This document shows, in pieces, positions 43,501 to 53,600 of a stretch of DNA of 64,000 nucleotides. Position 1 is the stretch's first letter. Each line of letters starts with the position of its first letter. A program made the translations under genes and the position numbers. The stretch lies in contig NZ_JACJST010000003.1 of NCBI RefSeq assembly GCF_014698305.1, positions 248,001 to 312,000 on the forward strand. Direction: 5' to 3'. Source of the DNA: Anabaena lutea FACHB-196 (GTDB lineage: Bacteria > Cyanobacteriota > Cyanobacteriia > Cyanobacteriales > Nostocaceae). The notes beneath the pieces were generated by a model. The model saw only the letters and a program-made list of their open reading frames with translations. It did no database searches and was not told where the DNA came from.

Positions 43501-45147
43501 ATATGTTGGATCTATGGGTACATAAGCTCCACCCGCTTTGAGTATACCTAGCACTCCCACCACCATATCAAGCGATCGCTCAACACATATCCCTACCAAC
43601 ACTTCTGGCTTGACTCCTAGTTTTTGCAAGTGATGGGCGAGTTGATTAGCTCTTTGATTGAGTTGACTATAGGTTAATTGTTGATTTGCATATACAACCG
43701 CAATTTTATCGGGCGTAGATTCTACCTGAGATTCAAACCAGTGATGAACGCATTGATAGGCTAGTTCAACGGTTTTCGTGTTGTTAAATTCAAATAATAA
43801 TTGCTCCCGCTCGGTAGGACTCAAAATATCAAACTCCGCAATGGCACTATTGCTATTTTTCACCACACTATTTAGTAGTGTTTCCAGCCGTTCTGCCAGC
43901 AGTTGAATTTCTTCTCTTAAGAAAACATGACTATCATAATGAAATTCTAAACTCAGCCCATCCTCTCTACAAACACAGACAAGTTTTAATTTAAATCTAT
44001 CAATATTTGCATAACTTTTACAGATAGAAAAAGAGACATTACCAATCGAGTATGTTTCCGGCTGTTCTGCAAATTCAAAACAAAGGGGAAAGAATGGTAT
44101 AGCTATTTTCTGATTATTTGTTGTTTGGTTAATTTCTTCCCAGGCAAAGTATTCTTGCCATGCACCTAATTCACAAGTTAAAGCATTGACTTTTTCCAAT
44201 AATTCGCTAAATTGCAAATTTTCTTCTAGCTCACATTGGAGTGGTAAATACTTGGCAAATAAACCTAATGCTTCTTCGAGTCCTTCATATTCCCGACCAT
44301 CAAAAGCTGTACCAATGATTAGGTTTGATTTTCCTGTCAAACGTCCAACTAAAATCAACCAACAAGTTAAAATAACTCCGCAAATTGAACTATTATATTC
44401 CGATGCGATCGCCTTGAGTTTTACTGTTAATTCTGAATCAACTAATGAAAGCAAAGATTTTGGTAAAAATTCTGGCTTACTATTCTGATTGTTTTCAAAC
44501 AACAGTTTTAGATCAAGAGAATCATAAATATCTTGTTTAAACCAATACTCTTTACCTGCTATTGTGTCTTCTGATGTAATTAATTCATTTAAAATTTCCG
44601 AAATATCAGCGTACTGTATTTTTTCATCTTCATTAATTAATTCCTCACCATTGGAATAGGCTGCATATAATTCACTCATTTCACGAACTATGTTGCTCAT
44701 GCTCATTTTATCAGCACAAAGAGCAGGTAATCTCAAAATCAATATATATTTGTCAGATGCAAGTTTAATTAAATCTAAATGCAAAAGTGAATCTTGTTTA
44801 AGCTTAAGAGTTTGTTTTCCTACATCCTCAAACAAATCTTCAATTTTTACTTGCTGTTGATGGAAATCTAAATGACTAAAATCATGGTTATTAATCAAAG
44901 GAATACTACTAATATTTATAACTTGCATGGGAAATTCCATACCAGGTAAGCAGTCAAAATAGGTACGAAGAATCTCATGCCGATTGACGATCTTCTCTAT
45001 TGATTTCTTGAAAATTTCTGGATTGAGATTGCCATCAATTTGCACAACACACTGGGCAAGATAAGGTATTGTCTGAGCTTGCTGTAATAACCATAGATGC
45101 CTTTGTTGGGGTGAAATCTGAAAACCCTTAATTGTTGCTTGTACCAT
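40573..45147 (-). CDS. NRPS: interface-A(Asn/Asp)-T-E
   Basis: 1524 residues from ATG 45147, which has AAGGAG 8 nt upstream. The open frame from 45195 would overlap the preceding gene, and its first 16 residues do not match the related N-termini. Residues 1-430 form a condensation-like domain with LPALCAD near 139 in place of HHxxxDG (interface domain). A (about 460-970) gives DLTKIGEVGK, the code usually linked to Asn; the other two Asx modules have His instead of Glu at the 322-type position. T is near 1008 (GGDSI). The C-terminal epimerization domain has intact HHLAMDGVSW near 1191 and EGHGRE, so the residue should be delivered as the D-form. The preceding gene is a TauD hydroxylase that would dock on the interface domain. 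Confidence 0.9.
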   Translation of the reverse strand: MVQATIKGFQISPQQRHLWLLQQAQTIPYLAQCVVQIDGNLNPEIFKKSIEKIVNRHEILRTYFDCLPGMEFPMQVINISSIPLINNHDFSHLDFHQQQVKIEDLFEDVGKQTLKLKQDSLLHLDLIKLASDKYILILRLPALCADKMSMSNIVREMSELYAAYSNGEELINEDEKIQYADISEILNELITSEDTIAGKEYWFKQDIYDSLDLKLLFENNQNSKPEFLPKSLLSLVDSELTVKLKAIASEYNSSICGVILTCWLILVGRLTGKSNLIIGTAFDGREYEGLEEALGLFAKYLPLQCELEENLQFSELLEKVNALTCELGAWQEYFAWEEINQTTNNQKIAIPFFPLCFEFAEQPETYSIGNVSFSICKSYANIDRFKLKLVCVCREDGLSLEFHYDSHVFLREEIQLLAERLETLLNSVVKNSNSAIAEFDILSPTEREQLLFEFNNTKTVELAYQCVHHWFESQVESTPDKIAVVYANQQLTYSQLNQRANQLAHHLQKLGVKPEVLVGICVERSLDMVVGVLGILKAGGAYVPIDPTYPKERLAFILEDTQAAVLLTQQRLLEILPQHHAQVICLDRDEEKFASNQTLSNPSSKTNSENLAYVIYTSGSTGKPKGTLITHKGLVNYLSWCTQAYQVNQGNGTIVHSPLGFDLTITSLFSPLLVGSQVELLPENQSIESLSNALHRSSNLSLVKITPAHLELLKGQFSPSEAAGRTRAFIIGGENLLAENISFWQNAAPDTMLINEYGPTETVVGCCVYQVPTKQHHSGSVPIGKPIANTKLYVLDRHGQLAPIGVAGELHIGGFGLARGYLNRPDLSNEKFIPNPFSTEPGERLYKTGDLARYQLDGTLEYLGRIDDQVKIRGFRIELGEIEAVLSQAPEVEDAVVVVREDIPGNQRLVAYIVFHQESPSSINQLKVFLQQKLPDYMIPSAFVSLNKLPLTPNGKVDRRALPAPDKVRSAQTYVAPRTPVEEILATIWTEILGLERVSIDDNFLELGGDSILSIQVITKAKRAGLQLTHQQIFDHPTIAELATVVGSNLTIHAEQGLITGTLPLTPIQHWFFEQNLPDPHHWNQAVLLEVNQALDPVLLEKVLDQLLEHHDALRLRFECSESGWRQVNANLDQAIAFTVADLSMRSPEQQKLIIEETTAKLQASLNLSQGPLVQVALFDLGQQQTARLLIIIHHLAMDGVSWRILLEDLQTSYQQLQQGQKIDLPPKTTSFMYWSKQLPGYANSTSLQQELNYWLALPQQQPTMTVDFMRGMNTEATKATVSQRLSVSETQALLQELPVAYRTQINDVLLTALMYSFKQWTEQTSLLIDLEGHGREDIFEDVDLSRTVGWFTTIFPVLLDIGNTADLSDAVQKVKEQLRGIPNRGFGYGVLRYLNHQLPAPPQPQVIFNYLGQFDQILPNLSLFSPAKESIGATHSPLGNRSHLLEVEGMVINGQLQLQWSYSTNLHRQETVEKLAEGMVEALRSLIVHSQTTEVNNYTPEDFPDADITQDQLDQVFAELALD

Positions 45148-45155
45148 CTCAACTT

Positions 45156-45161
45156 CTCCTT
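45156..45161 (-). promoter_or_regulatory. Shine-Dalgarno AAGGAG setting start 45147
   Basis: AAGGAG lies 8 nt before ATG 45147, a strong site by cyanobacterial standards. It favours this start over ATG 45195. Confidence 0.8.
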
Positions 45162-45170
45162 GTATTGGTG

Positions 45171-46229
45171 CTATATATTGTTGTTTTTGCCACAATAAGA
45201 ATAGGGTTCAGACATCCCTACTACAACTTTTCTTGTCCCTATAAATGGCGCTCGTCCATGTGCTACTAGCATATTGTCCAGCATCAAAATATCTCGTTGT
45301 TGCCAAGGAAAAATGACTGTTTCTTTTCGATAAGCTTCACGAATTTGATCCAAAACAGAAACTTCAATCGGTGAACCATCGCCATAGTAACTATTATTTG
45401 GGAGTTCTTCTTCTGGAAACTCTGACAATAAAACATCTCTGATCATTGGTTCTAAAGTTGATACATGAAAAAAAGCTGCATGATTAAACCAGATATCTTC
45501 ACCGGTTTGAGGATGTTTCATCACAGCTTGTCGAACTTGGCGAGTTCTGAGGCGATTACCATCTTTCCACTCAAAATCAATACCATGAATATGGCAGTAT
45601 TCCTCAACTTCTTCTTTGTTATTGGTTTGAAATACTGTTTGCCAAGGTAAACCAAATCTCTCTCCAAAGTTGCGGATGTACATTACCTTTTTCTGTTCAA
45701 AACGTTCTCTAATTTTCGGATCAATATGTTGAAAAATTTTGCGAACGTCAGCAATCCATGTTTCTCCACCTTGTTGTGCAGGTGTGATACAAAAGAAAAA
45801 TATTTTTAAAGGCCAAGTATGCTGATAGGAATTTTCATTATGTAGAAAAATACTTTGAGTAGCAGGATAATCCGTGGAAGTGTAGATACTACCACTAACT
45901 AAACTCCTGGGTGATGAACGTTCACGATATTCAAGCACAGTTCCAGAAACATCTTTGATAAACTGCTCGAAGTCAGCTACTCCATTGACTTTGAAATTAC
46001 GAAATAATATTCCGCCATGTTGTAATAACTTGCTTTCAATAACATCTAGGTTACTTTTAGCCCAACCTAAGAGATTCAAATTTTCTACCGTTGGTTGAAT
46101 CAACAAAGGTAGAAGCCTATTATCCTGTAATGGTTCGGATTTAATTAATTCTTGCCGTGATAAAGTCACAGCTTGTCTTTGACGATCAGGTAACTTTTTT
46201 TTCATCTTTTTATCATCAAAATTGTGCAA
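45171..46229 (-). CDS. Stand-alone TauD-type Fe(II)/2-oxoglutarate dioxygenase, putative Asx beta-hydroxylase
   Basis: 352 residues. The fold is the same as the TauD domain fused at the end of the 36461-40558 protein, with close similarity from the N-terminal linker (RQAVTLSRQELIKSEPL versus AVSLSLEQLIKTDYL) to the C-terminus. Iron ligands are H and E in LHNEN and the distal H in VAHGR; the Arg in GTRKVV should bind 2-oxoglutarate. It lies between a free C domain and an interface-A protein, so C, hydroxylase and interface keep the same order as in the fused version but as separate proteins. Likely role: beta-hydroxylation of carrier-bound Asp or Asn. A second possible start is ATG 46205. Confidence 0.88.
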   Translation of the reverse strand: MHNFDDKKMKKKLPDRQRQAVTLSRQELIKSEPLQDNRLLPLLIQPTVENLNLLGWAKSNLDVIESKLLQHGGILFRNFKVNGVADFEQFIKDVSGTVLEYRERSSPRSLVSGSIYTSTDYPATQSIFLHNENSYQHTWPLKIFFFCITPAQQGGETWIADVRKIFQHIDPKIRERFEQKKVMYIRNFGERFGLPWQTVFQTNNKEEVEEYCHIHGIDFEWKDGNRLRTRQVRQAVMKHPQTGEDIWFNHAAFFHVSTLEPMIRDVLLSEFPEEELPNNSYYGDGSPIEVSVLDQIREAYRKETVIFPWQQRDILMLDNMLVAHGRAPFIGTRKVVVGMSEPYSYCGKNNNI

Positions 46230-46247
46230 TTTTATTTGCTGTTATTT

Positions 46248-47675
46248 TTAGCTAACTTTTTGTTTTTTCAATTTTTTGAATTTTTCCAAGCGAGCTTCTT
46301 TCAGCTTTTCTTCCTTGGCAATTTGTTGTTTTTTGTTCACTTCATTCATAATTGCTTTCAGAGCATCGAGTTTAATATGAGGTTGAGTCACCATTGTGCA
46401 TAAAATACTTTCAAACTGTTTTAAAATCCCATTGACCATATCTGTGTCAAAACAGCAACTATCATAAGTAATACGTATTAATAATTGCTGACCTGAAAAT
46501 ATTTCTACCCATAAGGGATAGTTGACTTTAGCAAAAGACCAATAATTATCAAGTTTGAAATTCTGATACTGCCCTTCCCGTAAGGCAACATCTAGAGGAT
46601 AGTTATGAAAGTTTAAGGTGGTATCAAATAAAGGCAAACCGAGAGGTACGTCACTCCATCTTTGGATTTTTACGAGTGGGCTAAATTCGTACTGTTGCAT
46701 TTCAGCCTGTTTCACTTGCAGTTGCTTTAACCAAGGGACAAGGCCTTTTTCCGGTTCGATGTGTACCCGCATTGGCAAAGTATTGAAAAATAAACCCACC
46801 ATAGAATCAATCTCTGGTAGTGTCGCTGAACGACCAGAACAAATAACTCCAAAAACAACATCTTCTTTACCACTATAACTACTCAATATCAAAGCCCAAG
46901 CTCCTTGTACTAAGGTGTTGAGCGTTAACTGTTGTTGCTGAGTTAAAGACTGTAATTTTGCTGTTGTTGCGGTTGATAGCTGAATAAACTGTTGATTGTA
47001 ACTACCGTCTTGACTGTCTACACTGCTGATTTTTTGGTCTTTTCTTAAAGAAGTAACAGCAGTAAAGTTCTTGAGCCATTGTCGCCAAAACATCTCTGCT
47101 TTTAACAAGTCTTGCTGCTGTAGCCAAGCTATGTAGTCACGATAAGGGCGAGGATTTTCTAAATTTAATTCTTTACCTTGAATAAATGCGTTGTAATATT
47201 CAAATACTGCTTTTAATATTAATGATGCAGACCACGCATCTGCTAGTAAATGATGATAGCTCCAGATAAATTGGTAGTCTTTTTCAGTAAGCTGAATCAA
47301 CGTAAAACGAATTAGTGGTACTTGAGCAAGTTCAAAGCCTTGCTCCTGATCTGCTTTTATAAATGCTTGTAAACGCTCCTGTTGTTCTTGACTTTCTAAG
47401 CCTCGCCAATCTAGTTCCTCCCAAGGTAATTTTACTTCTCGGTGTACCACCTGAACAGGCTCTTTTAAACCTTCCCAAATAAATGAAGTTCTTAATATCT
47501 GGTATTCTTCTACTACTCGCTGCCAAGCATTCTTAAACTCTAAAGTATGAAAATCTCCGCAGATTGTGCAGCCAAACTGAAGGAAATACATTTTGAATTT
47601 TGAGGCAGAAAGAGTATGAAAGAGTATGCCCTGCTGCATTGGTGAAAGCGGATAGAAATCTTCAATGGTGTTCAT
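46248..47675 (-). CDS. Stand-alone NRPS condensation domain
   Basis: 475 residues, one C domain only. It starts YPLSPMQQGILFHTL and has HHLLADAWS near residue 150 (HHxxxDA rather than HHxxxDG). This C-type start is common in domains acting after an epimerization domain, and the preceding protein does end in an E-like domain. The C-terminal 35 residues are Lys/Glu-rich (KEARLEKFKKLKKQK), like the linker between C and TauD in the fused protein. Its start overlaps the PKS stop by 4 bp. It should join the acyl-Ser-ketide chain to the Asx residue on the 40573-45147 protein, if active. Confidence 0.88.
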   Translation of the reverse strand: MNTIEDFYPLSPMQQGILFHTLSASKFKMYFLQFGCTICGDFHTLEFKNAWQRVVEEYQILRTSFIWEGLKEPVQVVHREVKLPWEELDWRGLESQEQQERLQAFIKADQEQGFELAQVPLIRFTLIQLTEKDYQFIWSYHHLLADAWSASLILKAVFEYYNAFIQGKELNLENPRPYRDYIAWLQQQDLLKAEMFWRQWLKNFTAVTSLRKDQKISSVDSQDGSYNQQFIQLSTATTAKLQSLTQQQQLTLNTLVQGAWALILSSYSGKEDVVFGVICSGRSATLPEIDSMVGLFFNTLPMRVHIEPEKGLVPWLKQLQVKQAEMQQYEFSPLVKIQRWSDVPLGLPLFDTTLNFHNYPLDVALREGQYQNFKLDNYWSFAKVNYPLWVEIFSGQQLLIRITYDSCCFDTDMVNGILKQFESILCTMVTQPHIKLDALKAIMNEVNKKQQIAKEEKLKEARLEKFKKLKKQKVS

Positions 47676-50600
47676 AGTGTCTGATAATTGATAACTTGAT
47701 TAATGGCTGCCAAAATATTATCAATGTCGTCTTGATTCCATTGACTTAACTTAAACTCCGCAAAATCGGAAGGTGTAAAGTTTTTGGATGAAGAAGACTG
47801 AATGTTAGTAATTAATGCTTGCAGTGCTGTTTTAAAATCTTCAGCTAACCTGGCAATTGTTTCTTGACGATAGACATTTGTGCTATAAATCCAATCAATT
47901 TTGAGTTGGTTTTGGACTATGAAGGCATTAATTTCTATGAGATGGCTGCGTTGGGCGCGAGAACTGCGAGATAAACCACTTGATTTTGGCGCTTTTAATA
48001 AAGAAGACTCAGGTAAAGTTTGTTCAAAGTTGCCAAGATAAAGGAAAAGTACCTCTGCTGGTTGTAAAGAACGCAATTTTTCGGTAATAATTTCATCACC
48101 ACTCAAGTACCGCAACACACCATAACCCAAACCCTGATTCGGGAAACTACGGAGTTGCTCTTTTACCTGCTTTAAAATTTTCCCAGTTTCTTCACTCTCC
48201 CCAATATCTAAAAGCATGGGGGCAATATTAGTAAACCAGCCTATTGTACGAGATAAATCAACATCATCAAAAATTACGTCTCTGCCATTTCCCTCTAAGT
48301 CAACTAGCAATGATTGTTTACTAGTCCATGTACTAAATGCCTTTGCTAAAGCAGCAAGTAAAATATCATCGGTTTGCACTCGATAAGTTGCAGCAATTTC
48401 TTCCTGTAGTGCTTGTGTCTCTTCCACACTCAAGGTTACAGAAATAGTCTCAGCAGAGGCTACAGTATTAGCACCTTCTGGATAATCTACTGGCAAAGGT
48501 GTTACCCAGTCACGTTCTGCGGCTAACCAATAAACCTGTTCTCTTTGTAACTCTATTGACTGGGCGTATTCAGTTAACCGCGCTGCCCATTGTTTAAATG
48601 AAGTTGTCTTTGGCTGTAGCTTGATTACTTTTCCTTGGCTGAGTTGCTGGTATGCAGTTTCCAAATCTTCCAGCAAAATTCGCCAAGAACCAACATCAAT
48701 GGCCAAGTGATGAACCGCAAACAATATTCTACTTGGTTGATGAGTTCCAAAGTCAAAAAAGGCAACCCGCTTTAGGGGTCCACAAGCAAGATTGAGACTG
48801 TTTTGGATCTCTTGAATAGATGCCTCAAATGTCTGTTCTTGCTGTTGTGGTGACAGTCCTGATAAATCTATCTTTTTAAAAGGTACAACTTCATCAGGAC
48901 TGGCATTTATTTGCTGCCAACCCGATGCTTCTTTGATAAAACGCAGACGCAAAGCATCATGGTGAATCAGTAAATATTGAACCGCTTGTTGCAATAATTC
49001 TGAATCCAGAAATTGTTGCACTTCTAAAATTACTGTTTGATTCCAGTGGTGTGCATCAACTAAATTCTGCTCAAAAAACCAGTGTTGAATCGGTGTCAGA
49101 GGCAGTTCTCCTTCTACTATTCCCTGTTCACTTAAAACTGTTTGCGTTCTACCTGCTATTTCTGCTAATTGGGCAATAGTTGGGTATTCAAACAAATGCT
49201 GATTAGTAAATCGCAATCCTGCTTTGTTTGCTCTAGCAGTAATCTGAATACTGAGTAAAGAATCACCCCCTAATTCTAAAAAGTTATCTTCAATTCCTAC
49301 CTGTTCAATGCCGAGAATTTCCTGCCAGATGTTAGCAATAGTTTGCTCTATTTCGTTGCGGGGAGCAACATAATTATTTTGTAAGTGTGGTCTGGCGTGT
49401 AATGTTAATAAATTAGGTTGATTGATAATTTCTGAAGGCTTAATCCACTGTTCAATTCTGGCTTGTAAATCTGTTGTTGAGACAACTATTTGGTTGACTT
49501 TATTTAAAGATAAGACTCGTTGAAATACTTCTACACCTTCTTGATTTTTGATGAACAATTCAGTAGAAATTTCTGGTTTATTCGCCAATTCTGTAACCAA
49601 TTGACTGGTTAACCAGTTATCCCAATTCACACTCAGCCAAGGTGTTGAGCCTGTTTGGTTATGTTTATAAACAAAAGCATCAGTGAAGTGATGGGCTGCT
49701 GGATAAGCTGCCATGCCCAATGCACCTAAAACAGATGATAAGGAGGAAACCAAAATACAAAAATCAAGCTCTATTCCTTGCAACGCTGTTTCTAAAATTA
49801 ACAGTCCATGACCATTAGCTTTAAGTTGTTGTTCGCATTCACTTCTAGTTATTTCTTGAACTGTTCTAAATAGCTTAATTCCAGCAGCATGAATCACGCC
49901 ATTGATTTGACCAAAATGATTTATAGCTTGAGTAATAACGGTTTGCATTTGGGCTGCATTGGCTACATCAGCACTCAAGGTCAAAATCTCTGCACCCAGT
50001 TGTTCTAGTTCCTGTAATTTGCGAATCTTAATGCTGAATTTATCTTGTCCGTCATGGTTTTCCAGCCATTCTTCCCATTCATTTTGGTGAGGGAAATTTG
50101 AAGAAATAACTAATATTAATTTTGCGTGTACTGTCTTGGATAAATATTCAGCAATTTCCAAACCGATACCACCTAAACCACCAGTAATTAGATACACTCC
50201 TTGTTGCCGCAGTTTGGGCGGTTGGTCGTTATCTAGCTGTAGTGGTTCATAAGTTTGCACCCAGCGATGATGACCACGATAAGCAATTAAACTCTCAAAT
50301 TCTCTAGTATTTAATTCTTCTAGAAGTTGGTTTAATAGTTGGTTTTCTGCAACAGTTCCAGCAGCAGGAATGACAATATCAATGCTGCGACAGGAAATAT
50401 TTGCATACTCTTGTGGAATGGTTTTACACATTCCTAAGACGGTTGCTTTCTCTGGAGTTAATTTTTCCAAACCTGTCACGTCGTAAATATCATTGGTTAC
50501 GACCAAGATATCTACAGGTTGAGTAATATTTTGTTTACTAAGAGACTGTGCCAGGAATAACAGACTATAAAAACCTGCGTTTTGGCAATTTTCAAAATAC

Positions 50601-53600
50601 TCAATTCCTGATGTTGTTTGTTCAGTTGGTGTAATACTCCAGAGGTGGAGGATAGTATCTGGAATTTGCCCAAAAAATTGCAACTCTTCGATTAAAGAAT
50701 CATAATCATCAGGCTGGCTGGAATTGATAGTATATTCACTATCATTCAGTTTGTTAAACTGCCCTCCCTGCCAAACAGTAACAACGTTGTTACCTTCACT
50801 TTCTAAACGTTTGACTATTTGTGTACCTACTTGGCAATTATCAGCAAATAGCAACACCTGTTTTTTACATTTCTCAGGTTGGGGTGCGTTTGCGAAGCGT
50901 CCCCAAAGGGGAATCGCTTGTTTCCAAACTGGTATATAAAACCAGTCTCCTATATTGGGCTTTTTCTGGTTGGTAGTAGGAGAGTGACTAGATTTTCTCT
51001 GGGGTTCTATCCAATAACTTTGACGCTCAAAAGGATAGGTAGGTAAAGGAATACGATAACGGCGCTCAGAAGCATAAAAGTTAGACCAATTTACTGATAC
51101 TCCCAAAGACCAGAGACGACCAAGTGTATTTAGCAAGAACAAAACATCTGCTGGTTCTTCCTTGGGATGTGGTAAGGAAGGCAGTATTGGCTGCTGAGTT
51201 ATTCCTGCTTGTTGTTTGACAAAGGTTGATAAAGTCCGCCCCGCCCCTACTTCTAGAAGAATCCGGTTTGCTTCTTGCAGTAACACAGAGATACCATCTG
51301 CAAACCGCACTGTTTGCCGTAAATGACTTGCCCAGTAATTCGCATCAGTAGCTTCTTGTGCTGATATCCAAGTGCCGGTGAGGTTGGAAATAAAGGGAAT
51401 TTGCGGTGAATTTAAAGTAATTTTCTTAACTTCGGCGATAAATGTCTGCAAAATCGGTTCCATCATCTGAGAATGGAAAGCATGGGAAGTATGTAGACGG
51501 CGACATTCTATCCCTTGGGCTAATAGTTGCTCAGACAACTCATCTATCGCTGCATGGGTTCCTGAGACTACACAGGAAGATGGTGCATTACTCGCAGCTA
51601 AAGATAAGTTTTCGTTTAATAAGGGTTTAACCTCTGCTTCTGGGAGGGGAATTGACAGCATACTCCCACTGGGTAATTGCTGCATTAATCGCCCACGCAT
51701 GGCAACAAGAGTTAATGCGTCTTTTAAGGACATCACACCAGCAAGGCAAGCAGCTACATATTCTCCGATGCTATGACCAATCATTGCACTGGGAGAAATG
51801 CCCCAAGACATCCACATCCGCGCTAAGGCATACTCAATGACAAATAATGCTGGCTGGGTGAGGGATGTTTGTTTGAGTTTTTCTTGTGCAGTTTCTGTGT
51901 CAGCTTCACTGGGATAGATGACTGTATGTAAATCTAAATCCAATAGAGGTTTAAGTATTAAACAGCAGCGATCTACAGATTCACGAAAGATTGATTCTGT
52001 TTGATAGAGTTCTTTGCCCATGTTGACATACTGACTACCTTGTCCTGGAAACATGAAGGTAATCGGGCGATCGCATGATTCTTGATCAGCAGTGAAAACT
52101 CGTTGAGAAGTTCTATTTTCTAAGGTATTGATGGCATCTTCAATATCCTCACACACCAAGACACGACGATGATTAAACTCTTTGCGCCCTACTTGCAGTG
52201 TATAAGCAACATCCGCTAAATCTAATTCAGGATGCTGTTTAAGATGTTGCGCCAAATTATCGGTAGCTGTGTCTAATGCAGATTCAGTCTTAGCAGAAAG
52301 TACCAATAATTTATGCTTTTTCCCCTGCACCCCTGCACCCTTGCACCCCTGCTCAATAATTGGTGCTTCTTCTAATACTACATGAGCATTTGTTCCCCCT
52401 ATTCCCAAGGAACTGACACCCGCACGACGGGGAGATAGTTCTGGTTTCCATTGGGTCAGTTTTGTATTGACGTAAAAAGGACTGTTGTCAAAATCAATCT
52501 GGGGGTTAGGTTCTGTAAAATTTAAGCTAGGTGGTATTTGTTGATGTTTCAGAGCTAAAGCTGTTTTAATGACTCCTGTGACTCCGGCCGCTGCATCTAG
52601 ATGACCGATATTTGTTTTCACAGAACCGATGGCACAGAAACCTTTTTTGTCTGTGCTGGAGCGAAAAACTTTGCTTAAAGCTGCAATTTCAATGGGATCG
52701 CCTAAAGTTGTACCCGTACCATGCGCTTCAATATAGCTGATAGTTTCCGGTTTAACCCCGGCTAACATGATGGCTTCAGCGATCGCTTCTGCTTGTCCAT
52801 CAACGCTAGGGGCTGTATAACCAACTTTCATTGAACCATCATTGTTAATTGCCCAACCTTTAACGACTGCATAGATATGGTCGCCATCTGCGATCGCATC
52901 CTCTAGCCGCTTGAGCAAAACAACTCCCACACCATTACCAACAGTTATACCTTGGGCTTGGGCATCAAAAGCACGACAATGACCATCAGGTGATAAAGTT
53001 CCGCCTGGTTGATACAAATAACCTGTTTTGTGAGGAACTCGAATCGAAACCCCTCCCGCCAAAGCCATATCACATTGATAATTAATTAAACTTTGGCAAG
53101 CAAGAGATATTGCTACTAATGAAGTAGAACAAGCTGTTTGCACAGTTAGACTTGGGCCAGTTAAATTTAATTTGTAAGAAACACGGGTAGACAGAAAATC
53201 TTTATCATTACCAATTAATTTTTGATAAGATTGTGCAGATCCAAATTGGTCACTATTTAAGTCAAATGATAAATAATTATTCAAACTAGCACCAGCATAA
53301 ACTCCTATCCGACTTTCACATCTATTAGAGTCATAACCAGCAGTTTCTAAAGCCTCCCAAGCACATTCTAAAAATAGACGGTGTTGTGGATCGGTAATTT
53401 CTGCTTCTTTAGGATTAAGGTCAAAAAATGCAGCATCAAATAAATCAATATCTTCTAACACACCGCCGGCTTTGACATAGTTACTATCGTCTAAACAACT
53501 AGGAGAAACACCTGCTGATAATAACTCTTCATCTGTCAGCCGAGAAATTGATTCTACTCCAGCTTGTAAGTTGTGCCAAAATTCTTCTATATTATTAGCT

